The position numbers and the translations under genes were made by a program. Below, one piece after another: positions 42,590 to 51,869 of a DNA stretch of 64,000 nt. Origin of the DNA: Prorocentrum cordatum (lineage: Eukaryota > Sar > Dinophyceae > Prorocentrales > Prorocentraceae); assembly GCA_963575745.1 (NCBI GenBank), contig CAUYUJ010019270.1, forward strand, positions 356,931-420,930, given 5' to 3'. How positions within the stretch are numbered: position 1 is the stretch's first letter; each line of letters starts with the position of its first letter. The notes beneath the pieces were generated by a model. The model saw only the letters and a program-made list of their open reading frames with translations. It was not told the DNA's origin and made no database searches.

Positions 42590-42995
42590 GCCTCGCGGCG
42601 TGTTTCTGAGGGGCCTCTTGAAGCCCTGAATTGGATCGTGAATAGGGGCATCTTGAAGCCTCTCTGGGCACGCGGTGCAGGACGTGGACGCGAGATCTCC
42701 CACACGCTTCTCGAGGCCTGGTGGGATGCCTCCTGGGATGCTTTCTGAAGCATGTAGGGAGCCTCTTGGGGCCTCCTGGGGGTCTCTTGGAGAATCTAGG
42801 GGGTGTTTACGAGCGCAATGTAGTGCAGTCTTGGGCCAATCTGGGGGGCGTTTTCAGCTGTCTGGGGGGCTCTCTGGGCCTCCACGGGCCGCCGCGGACC
42901 GGCCCCCCCCTGGCCCACGTGCGTATGTATATACATATATATATATATATAGAGAGAGGGAGAGAAAGAAAAGAGAGAGAGAGAGAGAGAGACAT
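42590..42995. repeat. Degenerate CTTGGGG repeat, then (TA)n(GA)n
   Basis: CCTCTTGGGGCCTCCTGGGG-type words to about 42900; TA run 42926-42949 and GA run 42950-42992. Confidence 0.7.
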
Positions 42996-43253
42996 CTCGT
43001 TCTGGTCGCGCATTCGCCACTGGTTAAGATCTCGCAGCTGTGCCAGACAGCTGTGTTGAGGCGTTCACGCTGCGGGGCCCCCCGTTTCACGTACCCGCCT
43101 CGCGCTCCCAAAGGACGGAACGCCGAGGGGACGGTGCGAACGGGGGGCCCGCCACCGAGGGAAAAGACTCCCCTGGGTGGCCGCCGTGGCCTCTCCATTC
43201 ACACCTTTTCAATGGCTATAGCCGGAATTCAGTAACATTCGGCCAAGCTGCTC

Positions 43254-44200
43254 TCATATATCTCTCGAAAGTTGGCTCATTGAGACATCAACAAGGTCGG
43301 CGACAGCCTTCTCGATATATACTCTTGCAGAGGTTACGGCGCTCCACCTTCCTCGCTGCATTGTTCGCTCGAGGTTGGCGCCTAAGAGAAAGTCATGACA
43401 GGCACCTCCTCTCCTGAAACTGCACCAGGACCAGCGCGCAGGAGGGATCGATGCAACGGCGAGGAGCGATCTCATAATCTTCTGAAGCTGCATGTAAGAA
43501 TATGGGCAAACATGATCTGACGGCTGCGCGCTGGACGTCGCAGCTCGCAGCAAGTGCACAGCAACTGGCGTTCTGACCACTACGAATTGCCTTTGTCTCT
43601 GAGAGCCGCAAAATGACTCCACCTTCGGCGAACGCGATGTCCTCATAGGTGAGGTCTCGCAACTCTTTGGTTCGAGGCATTGCGTCAAACGTGACAAGGA
43701 CCAAAGCTGCCAACAAAGACTGGCCAGTGGCCAGCGCTGCGCCCGCAAGCCCGAGTGCCATCTCGGGGCTCGCAGGGTAGGCGCGGTTGATGGGCGCTAG
43801 CTTCTGCCACGTCTTGACCAGCGACCACGCAAACGGCAGGGCGGCGCGCAGCTCGGGGGCGAAGAAGAGGCAGCCTGCGAGCGCGTAGCGGCCCTGGCAG
43901 AGTGTGCCCTCGTTCGCCCACTGGTCCTCCACGTAGGCGCCCAAAGCGTGGTCAGCCTCGGCAGAGCTAGTCAGCGGGAAGCCGCCCTCGATGGCGAAGG
44001 CGAGGAACTCCGCGACGGCGATGCGGTACCTCCTGAGCGTAACCGCACTGACCCTGAGATCTGAGCGCCTCTGGGAGCCTCGCAGGCGCTGGAGTCTCTG
44101 GGCTTGCGGCGAGAGCCTCTTAGCTGCCAGACCTTTCGGGGCGGCGCGTCGGCGGGGTCGTCTTCCGACGCGATGTAGCCAAGCATGACGTAGCAGCCTG
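43254..44200 (-). pseudogene. Tyrosine recombinase (frameshifted)
   Basis: N-terminal part in one frame: VSAVTLRRYRIAVAEFLAFA (SAM-like core-binding domain) and the catalytic first Arg in TFDAMPRTKELRDLTYEDIA (near 43677). Near 43500 the sense moves to the frame 43748-43254: PYSYMQLQKIMRSLLAVASI, second Arg in CSFRRGGACHDFL, then RTMQRGRWSAVTSARVYIE with the nucleophile Tyr in VYI. This is the R...R...W/H...Y pattern of DIRS-type recombinases, which integrate a circular DNA intermediate. The frameshift makes this copy inactive unless it is an assembly error. It lies directly downstream of the RNase H end. Confidence 0.75.
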
Positions 44201-44219
44201 TCGCCCAGCATAAAGCTCC

Positions 44220-47200
44220 TCAGCGCTTGACGTGCATCCGCAAGACTCTGCTGCTGTTGCGGCCCTTCGCGAGCACCGATGCGGCGACCTGGCTGTCGAT
44301 GAGGCGCACCATGCGCCTGGGGCGGCCCTGCCCCGACCGCAGGCGCCACTTGATAGTGTTCACTGCCGCCTGGATCTCTAGAGCGTCGATGTGCTTCCCG
44401 ATTCCAGCGCGCCACCTGTAGCTCGACATCACCTTCCACGTCCAGACGTTGGGCTCCAGCGAAACGCGAGGCCACGCTCGGTGCCTGAATGGGAGGTGAA
44501 CGTCCAGGCGCACGTCCGTGCCTCCCCGCTCGGCGATCGACAGGTAGTGCCTCACGAGCTGCTCCGCCTCGGGCTGGTACTGGTCGTTGTCGCTCTGATG
44601 GTGCACCGCGTTGTCGTTCCAAGGCGTCCTGCACCTTCCGATGTGGCATAGGGCTCGGGGCTCCCACAACCGCGGCTGGCACTCGTCAGCGGCCAGGGCA
44701 TGCTGCAGCAGCCATGTCACGGCATAGACTGAGAAGCTGTTGCCGAACAGGAGACAACGCGCGCTCTCAGAGCTCGAGCCAGACCCGTCTTTCACGGCAC
44801 ACTCAGCGTAGCCCCGATCAAACCCCAAGAGTACCTCTCTCTCCTCAGCTGTCGGGGGACGGAGCTCCATGGTGGCCTCATGCTGGAGAAGGCAGGCGCG
44901 CGCGTAGAGGCCGACGCGATAACGATGATCGCCCTTTTTCCAGCGCGCCTTCGCCTCAGGACTGGCCCGAGCAATCCCAGCAGGACGAGTGGGCTGCAGC
45001 GAAGAGGGCCTAGCACACACGAGGGTCGGCACTGGCAGCGCGCCACCGTTCCAAATCCAACCAGGGGTGACCCAAGGCAGCTCCACGCGCTCCGCGCCGT
45101 CGGCAGTGACCTCAATGAAGTGGCCCTTGTTCTGGTAGCAATACCCCTCGCATGGCAGGAGCTGCCAGGACAACCAGCACAGCCGCGGTCTCCTGTTGGG
45201 AACCAGGCAGCTGCTGCAGAAACGGTAGGGCGTGACCTTGAGCTCGTAAGAGATGCGCTCGATGTCCTCGAGCGGCATGGAAGAGACCTTCTCGACGAGG
45301 GAGCGCACCTTGCCAGGGAACGCCTCGTTGGGCAAGTTGAGAATCCGAGGTATCTCGATGAAAAGGGCGCTCTTCTTGCCCTCCAGCCCTCTCCTGCCGA
45401 ACATCAACCTCGACAGATCTTGGCAGGGGCTGCCCGCTCCACAGTGCACGAAGTCGACGATGCCGCCAAAGAGCTGCACCAACCTGTCAATCTGCTCGAC
45501 CCCCACGTCCTGGATGTTACCCCAGTCGATGAGGCCAGGCCACCTCTTCCTGGCGACCCTGCGTGCACAAGGATCCACCTCCGACGAAACGTAGCCTATG
45601 ATCTTGGTGCGCAGCCTGGAAAGCGCCACGATCATGCCCCCGATCCCGTCGAAGAGCCCAATGACTAGGACAGCAGGCACCTCATCGCCAGCGGGCGGCG
45701 GCAGGCCATGGTTCCTCGACTCCCAGGCCCGCCAGAGGGACGCCTCGCCCAGCAGGAGGCGCCCTGCCATGAAGTGCTGCCGGCCCTCCTCCCCAGCAGC
45801 GGCGGCCGCCGTCAGCTTCGCGAGGGCCTCGGGGCAGAGCTTCAGCGATGTGCAGGCACCTCCTCCGTCTTCTGACGCATCCGAGCAGGTGACCCTAGCG
45901 CCCACCTCCGCACGCAGGTCCGTGAAGGCGAGTGGGAGGAGGCCGATGCTGCAGAGGATCTTCTCGGTCATCTGAGAGTTGACCCAGCCAGAGTGGGCGC
46001 CGTCCGCGAACTTCCAGACCTCGTTCAGGATGCAGAAGAGCACGCGCCTGAACTCCAGCGCCCTGACCAGCTTTCCCAGAAGTACGAGCATGGTCTTCCA
46101 GAAGACCCAGTCCTTGGTCATCAGCAGGGCGCCGAGCAGCATCGTCTCGAACAGCTTCAAGAGCGGAACCGAGACTCGGCCCCGCAGGCCATCCACAAGC
46201 ACGCCCATCCTCTCGACCTTCACCTCGCCGAGGTGTGCCTTATGCTCGGCCCAGGCGACGCCGTTCCGCTGGTAAGATGACCTCTGCTGCTTCTGGTAGC
46301 TAGACTCGACGCCAACCTCCTTCCTCGCGTTGTCGACGATCCTAGGGGCATCGAAGTCGCCAATGAAGAACTGGAACCAAGCGCGGCACTTACCCACCTG
46401 AGCTATGGGAAGAGGCTTGTCTCTACTCCACTCATCCTCGCCAGGTAGGCCAGCTCCAGCAGGAGGAGGGCGCAGGCCTAGTCGTCTGTGCAGGTGTTGG
46501 AATAACGTAACAGCTAGCAGCCAGCCCATCGGTATGACGGCTGAGCAGACGTGCACGGTCTGCAGCTCAGGGCGCCCCACAAGTCGACCAGGAACCCGGC
46601 CTTTGAGCGCGGTAAAGCTGCGCGAGGGGCGAGGGATCTTCCAGACAAAAAAAGCCCCCTGCTGGTCGTCACCCGACAAGAGCAGCACACGCTGGCCCTC
46701 CAACACCACAGTAACCCAAGACGTAGAAGTTGTAAGCGTCGAGAGGTCCTGAGTCATGATCTTCAGGTAGCTGTTGGCTGGCACCATGTTCATGATGAAG
46801 CGGCATTGTCTAACCTCTCCAGCCTCTGGGGTGCCCTTCTTCTCAACTGCAAAGGCCCCGTTGAGAACAGGCGTATCATTCACCTGGAAAATGTGCCCGT
46901 CCTCGATGGCCTCCACGATACCGAGCGAGTACAGGTGGCCGACGATCTTGGCCCACTCGGCGGGCGAGTCCACCAACAGCCTCGCCTTAGGCACCTCGGG
47001 GGGCCACTGGGCACGCGGCAGCAAGGCTAGCGTCGGCTCGTCCAGCCAGGCGAGCACCTCAGGACTGGCGTGCGCACGTGGGTCAAGTCGACCTGCAACG
47101 CCAGCAGCGGGCAAGCCAGGTCGAAGCTCCCCGAGACGAAGTGGCAGGGCACGCGCGCCGCTGTCGATGTCGCATGCACTGGAGGCCCTGGTCGAGATCT

Positions 47201-47795
47201 CGCTGAGGAGGGGCGGCTGCACCACGCCCAGGTTGCCCTCGAGAAAGTACGAGACGGCCTCCCGCATGACTGCAATGGCGCGGACCTGAGCGGACGAGCA
47301 GTGCGAGTGGTGGCCCCGCGCCTCCTCCCCGCACGAGCCCGCGTACTGGTAGTTCGTGAGCATCACCTGGGCGAAGATCCACATCTCTGCCGTCGCAGTT
47401 GCAGCGGAGGTTCGAATAAACTCGGGCTCCAACTGATCGACGGTAGCCGCAGTCGGCTTCTGACATGCAAGCTTCCAGGCCCTAGCATTGGCCAAAGGTG
47501 GAGCAGCAAGAGGCAGTACATCCCGAAACCTCTGCCCCTGCTGCTGCGGTGAATGCGCGCGATGAAGGAAGCGCCGACAAAACGTTCCAAGCCTTCCTGG
47601 ATGAGTAAGCAAGGCCTCTATCAGCCACAGCACGAAGGTGAGCGGGGTCATGCCATCCTCGAGGGCCGCTGCAAGCTTGACCTTCCAGGTCCTCAAGTCA
47701 GTCATGCCCTTGAGCGTCCAGGGCCAGCTCGCTCCGCCGCTGGCACTTGACGAATTAGCCTCGGAAACGATCAGCCCTTCCGATTGGCTGCCCAA
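44220..47795 (-). CDS. Reverse transcriptase / C5-DNA methyltransferase / RNase H fusion
   Basis: 1191-residue open frame. RT at about 260-600: RFIMNMVPANSYL (333-345), motif A-like LLLSGDDQQGAFFVWKIP (371-388), IPMGW, and motif C-like FIGDFDAPRIVD (477-488) where the first Asp of the usual YVDD is Gly. C5-methyltransferase at about 706-1036: motif I GLFDGIGG (713-720) for S-adenosylmethionine, motif II GYVSSEVDP, motif IV GAGSPCQDLS with catalytic Cys791 (codon 45423-45425), EKV at the motif VI position (usually ENV), PNRRPRL at motif VIII, and motif X LLFGNSFSVYAVTWLL (1015-1030). RNase H at about 1135-1185: HIDALEIQAAVNTIKWRLR and LIDSQVAASVLAKGRNSSR. The frame stops at TGA 44220, but the RNase H tail (LGYIASEDDPADAP) continues in the same frame beyond it. 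The role would be copying the element RNA and methylating cytosines, likely in CG, of its own DNA. RT probably inactive here; the methyltransferase motifs are mostly intact. Confidence 0.85.
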   Translation of the reverse strand: MGSQSEGLIVSEANSSSASGGASWPWTLKGMTDLRTWKVKLAAALEDGMTPLTFVLWLIEALLTHPGRLGTFCRRFLHRAHSPQQQGQRFRDVLPLAAPPLANARAWKLACQKPTAATVDQLEPEFIRTSAATATAEMWIFAQVMLTNYQYAGSCGEEARGHHSHCSSAQVRAIAVMREAVSYFLEGNLGVVQPPLLSEISTRASSACDIDSGARALPLRLGELRPGLPAAGVAGRLDPRAHASPEVLAWLDEPTLALLPRAQWPPEVPKARLLVDSPAEWAKIVGHLYSLGIVEAIEDGHIFQVNDTPVLNGAFAVEKKGTPEAGEVRQCRFIMNMVPANSYLKIMTQDLSTLTTSTSWVTVVLEGQRVLLLSGDDQQGAFFVWKIPRPSRSFTALKGRVPGRLVGRPELQTVHVCSAVIPMGWLLAVTLFQHLHRRLGLRPPPAGAGLPGEDEWSRDKPLPIAQVGKCRAWFQFFIGDFDAPRIVDNARKEVGVESSYQKQQRSSYQRNGVAWAEHKAHLGEVKVERMGVLVDGLRGRVSVPLLKLFETMLLGALLMTKDWVFWKTMLVLLGKLVRALEFRRVLFCILNEVWKFADGAHSGWVNSQMTEKILCSIGLLPLAFTDLRAEVGARVTCSDASEDGGGACTSLKLCPEALAKLTAAAAAGEEGRQHFMAGRLLLGEASLWRAWESRNHGLPPPAGDEVPAVLVIGLFDGIGGMIVALSRLRTKIIGYVSSEVDPCARRVARKRWPGLIDWGNIQDVGVEQIDRLVQLFGGIVDFVHCGAGSPCQDLSRLMFGRRGLEGKKSALFIEIPRILNLPNEAFPGKVRSLVEKVSSMPLEDIERISYELKVTPYRFCSSCLVPNRRPRLCWLSWQLLPCEGYCYQNKGHFIEVTADGAERVELPWVTPGWIWNGGALPVPTLVCARPSSLQPTRPAGIARASPEAKARWKKGDHRYRVGLYARACLLQHEATMELRPPTAEEREVLLGFDRGYAECAVKDGSGSSSESARCLLFGNSFSVYAVTWLLQHALAADECQPRLWEPRALCHIGRCRTPWNDNAVHHQSDNDQYQPEAEQLVRHYLSIAERGGTDVRLDVHLPFRHRAWPRVSLEPNVWTWKVMSSYRWRAGIGKHIDALEIQAAVNTIKWRLRSGQGRPRRMVRLIDSQVAASVLAKGRNSSRVLRMHVKR

Positions 47796-49836
47796 GGGGC
47801 GGCAGCCCTCTGGTTTGCAGCCTTGTCCTGCGTGCCAGCGCCCTCCAAGATGACCTTGCGAACGCCTCCTCCCGCAGCATGATCTGAGCGAGGCGCTGCC
47901 GATGCTGGCCTTGCGTCTCGCTGTCCTTCTTCGGGTTCTGCAGCTTCAAGTCCTTGAACGCCCTGGAGGGCCCGTCCGCATTCGGGGCTTGTGGAGGCTG
48001 GCGGCTCGCGCCCGCCACCTCTGCAGTGCGAGCCGCCCCCTGAAAAACCTGATCGCGAAGTGGACCGCCGAGCTCTCCTTCTCTGGGGTGGCCTGCAGGG
48101 GCAGCTCCCGAACTTCCTGGAGCCATCCCCCGGCCGAGTCCCTAGCCCACGGGCCTGAGCTGGCCCGCGAGCTCTGCGAGCGTCAACTCGCCGTACTCGG
48201 TCTTTCTCAGGAGCTCCTCTTCCTCGACGTTGATGGCCGCCATGTCGGCGTCAGGGGGAATGGGCTCCAGCGACCTCGCGCTCCTCCAATGCTTGTCCTT
48301 GCAAGCAAGCTGGCACGCCTGCAACCTCTGCATCAGCATGTCCATGGCCTCGAGGAGCCTGCCCTGGATCAAGAGGTCCAGGGACTCGGAGAGGGCGCGC
48401 TTCTCCCTGAACATGCCCTCGCCAATGGCCGAAACGGGGTGAGAGGCGAGAAGGATGTTCAGCAAGGACTTGTTGACTATGGCAGGGAGCCCCTCCTCAA
48501 TCTCATGCATGCCCTTCGTGCTGAGAAACTGCTTCAGGTGCGCGAGATGCGCAGACAACAACTCCCCTGGAGTGTCACGGGCCGCCCTCCTGAGAGAAAA
48601 AAAAACGCTCGTGAAGCAGCAAGGGCCCTCCCAAGCGTGAGCTCCAGACCGTCGTTCACGCCGAAGCCCTCGACGCCGCCTCCCTGCGACAGCGCCCCCA
48701 GCAGAGAGCGGAGCAGGTGTGCAGCCGATCCGCCTCCGTCGCCTCCCAAACCAGCAGCCGCTGCGCCGTCGCCGCCGCCAGCAGCACCCGCGTCTGAAGA
48801 GCCGCGCTTGGGGGCCTTCGCAGCTCTCTCGGCGAGGACCCCCATCCAAAGGCTTCCCCTTCGCGGGGGCCGCGGCGGCCCCAGTGCCTAGCGGCTCGCC
48901 GCCAGCGACGGCGTCGGCGCCGATGTCGCCCTTCAAGACGGCCAAGCGCCGGCGAAGGAGCGCCTGCATCTCGGCGTCGGGGCGGCGGGCAGCAGGCGCG
49001 CCAGCAGCAGCGGCAGCAGCGGCTTCCAGTGGAGTCTCGCCGCCAGCAGTCCCACGGGGTCGAGCGCCCGCTGCAGGGGGCGCGTCGGCCACAGGCGATG
49101 CTGCAGCAGAAGCCCTGCCCCGCGTAGGCGTTCGCCCTCGCGGCCTCGCAGCGGGGCCAGCGGGCAGGGCAGCAGCTGCGGCGGGGGCGCGCCCGCCAGG
49201 GCCGGCAGCCAGCGCGTCCGCCTCCTCGATGACCTTGGCAGTGAGCCCGAACTCGTCAGCTTCATCTCGGTCATCGGCCAGCACCTCCAGGCCAGGCTCG
49301 CCCTCGCCTTCCAGCGGCTGCGATCCAAGCTGAAAGGGCCACCGCGCAGCAGGGTTGATGCGGCGGAAGGACAAGTACTTCTCCCTGATTGAATCCACAA
49401 TCCAGAAACTGTCGACGTGCGTGACCTCCACGTCGGCTGCCGAGACTGCTGAGCACCTCGAAGCAGGCACATCGCGGCAGAAGTGCAGCAGCCGCTCCGG
49501 GCGCCTGGCGCCAGGAGAGCCAGCATTCTCCTCGTACCACTGCAAGTACTGGTCCGTACAGAACAGGAACTCTGCACGAGCGAACTGGCCGTACTCGTCG
49601 GGTTCGTACAGAGCGAGGATCCGAAAGACTGCCTGGCCTTGATCCTCGTCCTCGTCGTCGTAGCAGACGGCGCCGATGCAATCTCCAGCGCGCAGGTGGC
49701 GTACCTCGCCAGCGTCCTCGCCCGCAGCGTCACCAGCGGCCTCCGCCGCCTCCGCCATCGATCCTGCAGGACGGGCGACGCCACCTCGCGCGATCCCGCA
49801 CGCGCACCCTGAGTGCGCGAAAGGATAACAGAGCAA
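47755..49836 (-). pseudogene. Gag-like ORF of the YR element
   Basis: Frame 49836-48142 (564 residues) with a middle part displaced into frame 48845-48534, and a C-terminal end in frame 48126-47755. Residues about 45-190 look ordered (LRAGDCIGAVCYDDEDEDQG, EFLFCTDQYLQWYEENAGSP, VTHVDSFWIVDSIREKYLSF); then an Ala/Pro/Arg-rich linker; then helical repeats (HLAHLKQFLSTKGMHEIEEG, LLIQGRLLEAMDMLMQRLQA, LEPIPPDADMAAINVEEEEL). No zinc knuckle. The assignment as Gag rests on position before the RT ORF. The first plausible in-element start is M27 in GSMAEAAEAAGDAAGEDAGE. Confidence 0.55.
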
Positions 49837-50129
49837 GAAAGCTGCGAGAGCAACATCGGCGAGACAGCGGGACCCCCGAGATACCCCAACGACCTGCTGT
49901 TATAAGTCTGATATATCTATATATACATCCGCCGGCCCCCTTGTGGGGCCACCAGGCTGCAAGGCACGGGTTTGCAGTTTCCAGTACCAGTTGTAGCTTG
50001 TAGTTTCCAGTGTTACAGTTCTGCTTCTTGCTGTAACTAATTGATTGACCGCGCGAGGGGGGGGGAGGCCCAAACGGGATTTTTAGCACCCCCTGGACGC
50101 GTTGTCTGAATTGCTGGGGGGGCTCGAAA

Positions 50130-51092
50130 TCGACACCCCTCACGCAGATCCGCGGGGTCAGGGTCCAAAAACACATGGGATTTGCCACATTTCTGAAATT
50201 CGGTGCCACCCCTCACGCAGATCCGCGGGGTCAGGGTCCAAAAACACAAGGGATTTGCCACATTTCTGAAATTCGGTGCCACCCCTCACGCAGATCCGCG
50301 GGGTCAGGGTCCAAAAACACAAGGGATTTGCCACATTTCTGAAATTCGGTGCCACCCCTCACGCAGATCCGCGGGGTCAGGGTCCAAAAACACATGGGAT
50401 TTGCCACATTTCTGAAATTCGGTGCCACCCCTCACGCAGATCCGCGGGGTCAGGGTCCAAAAACACATGGGATTTGCCACATTTCTGAAATTCGGTGCCA
50501 CCCCTCACGCAGATCCGCGGGGTCAGGGTCCAAAAACACATGGGATTTGCCACATTTCTGAAATTCGGTGCCACCCCTCACGCAGATCCGCGGGGTCAGG
50601 GTCCAAAAACACATGGGATTTGCCACATTTCTGAAATTCGGTGCCACCCCTCACGCAGATCCGCGGGGTCAGGGTCCAAAAACACATGGGATTTGCCACA
50701 TTTCTGAAATTCGGTGCCACCCCTCACGCAGATCCGCGGGGTCAGGGTCCAAAAACACAGGGATTTGCCACATTTCTGAAATTCGGTGCCACCCCTCACG
50801 CAGATCCGCGGGGTCAGGGTCCAAAAACACAGGGATTTGCCACATTTCTGAAATTCGGTGCCACCCCTCACGCAGATCCGCGGGGTCAGGGTCCAAAAAC
50901 ACAAGGGATTTGCCACATTTCTGAAATTCGGTGCCACCCCTCACGCAGATCCGCGGGGTCAGGGTCCAAAAACACAGGGGATTTGCCACATTTCTGAAAT
51001 TCGGTGCCACCCCTCACGCAGATCCGCGGGGTCAGGGTCCAAAAACACAGGGGATTTGCCACATTTCTGAAATTCGGTGCCACCCCTCACGC
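50130..51092. repeat. 73-bp satellite, 13 copies plus a partial
   Basis: Unit: GTGCCACCCCTCACGCAGAT, CCGCGGGGTCAGGGTCCAAA, AACACATGGGATTTGCCACA, TTTCTGAAATTCG. Units start near 50130, 50203, 50276, 50349, 50422, 50495, 50568, 50641, 50714, 50786, 50858, 50931, 51004; two are 72 bp. The only notable variation is CATGGG/CAAGGG/CAGGG(G). Near identity suggests recent amplification. Since 73 is not a multiple of 3, overlapping 65-118-residue ORFs appear in every frame on both strands; I do not call them genes. Confidence 0.95.
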
Positions 51093-51361
51093 ACATCCAT
51101 CGCAAGGCGTGGTAACCCAAACTGCGAGTACTCCCTCGGCCCTTTAATCCCAAGGTGTGGTAACCAAGCTCGTAAACCATACACGTCTTACCAATCGCCC
51201 TGTGTGGTAACCCCTCTTGTGATCAGTTGGTTTTGCCGATTGCGAATCGGCCTCGCATGAAGTTCCGATACTGCTGCACGACAGCGCCAAGGCCTCATGA
51301 CTTAGCTCTTCCATGGCCCATTCTCCGAGAGAGGGGGCCGGCGGCAGGGGGCGAAGCCCTT

Positions 51362-51362
<1 letters not shown>
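51093..51362. other. Short GGTGTGGTAACC repeats, no gene
   Basis: Three copies of (G/T)GTGGTAACC (about 51105, 51155, 51202) within the first 120 bp after the satellite; otherwise nothing recognised. Confidence 0.5.
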
Positions 51363-51363
<1 letters not shown>

Positions 51364-51402
<39 letters not shown>

Positions 51403-51457
51403 TATATATATATATATATACATACATACGTATATATATATATATATATATATACGC
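51364..51457. repeat. (TA)n microsatellite
   Basis: TA array interrupted by GAGA and CATACATACG. Confidence 0.95.
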
Positions 51458-51559
51458 ATGCACATGTGTGATGCCACTCCGACGCGAATTCAACCGCAAA
51501 CCGAAATATGCACCCACCCACCCCAACCTTCTTAACACCCGAAGGGTGGTCTTATATGC

Positions 51560-51862
51560 ATGCAGTCCTGGTTCGTGACGAGGGCGGCTTGGCGCGTCAG
51601 CAAATCCAAGAACGCAGTGGATGAGGCCCGCAAGGGCGTACAGCTCCTTGAGGCTGCGGCGGAACAGCGTGCTGCTCAATATGCCAGCCCCAAGTCGGTG
51701 CTCGAGCAGCTGAAGGCCATGGCCATGGACGAGGCGATGGCACTATCGTGGAGCAGGCCCAAAAGCCTGGTGCCGCACTGCCCGATCCAGGCCAGGGCAG
51801 CAAGTGCTTCAGGCCCCCACAGGACACAGACTAACCAGGACATTGGCAAGTCGGGGAAATAA
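51560..51862 (+). CDS. Short helical ORF, possible LINE ORF1 remnant
   Basis: 100-residue plus-strand frame with a strongly helical first half ([40 protein letters not shown]) resembling the coiled-coil/Gln-Ala regions that precede the endonuclease in dinoflagellate LINEs. If so, it is the only retroelement fragment on the plus strand. No neighbour supports it; the frame at 51804-52328 has no recognisable domain. Confidence 0.25.
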   Translation: MQSWFVTRAAWRVSKSKNAVDEARKGVQLLEAAAEQRAAQYASPKSVLEQLKAMAMDEAMALSWSRPKSLVPHCPIQARAASASGPHRTQTNQDIGKSGK

Positions 51863-51869
51863 CACCCTT

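Larger units (their letters stand above)
43254..49836 (-). mobile_element. DIRS/Ngaro-like YR retroelement carrying a DNA methyltransferase
   Basis: Minus-strand order: Gag-like ORF (49836-48142), RT + C5-methyltransferase + RNase H ORF (47795-44220), tyrosine recombinase (44200-43254). RT with a tyrosine recombinase instead of an integrase defines DIRS-order elements. Capture of C5-cytosine methyltransferases by dinoflagellate retrotransposons is published; this copy fits that class. It is degenerate: frameshifts in Gag and recombinase, an in-frame TGA before the RNase H tail, and a lost Asp in the RT active site. I could not find the split or inverted terminal repeats expected of DIRS/Ngaro elements, so the outer limits are only the coding limits. 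Confidence 0.8.

Noticed and set aside
50130-51092. CRISPR array
   Set aside because: Repeats are head-to-tail with no unique spacers, and the sequence is eukaryotic.
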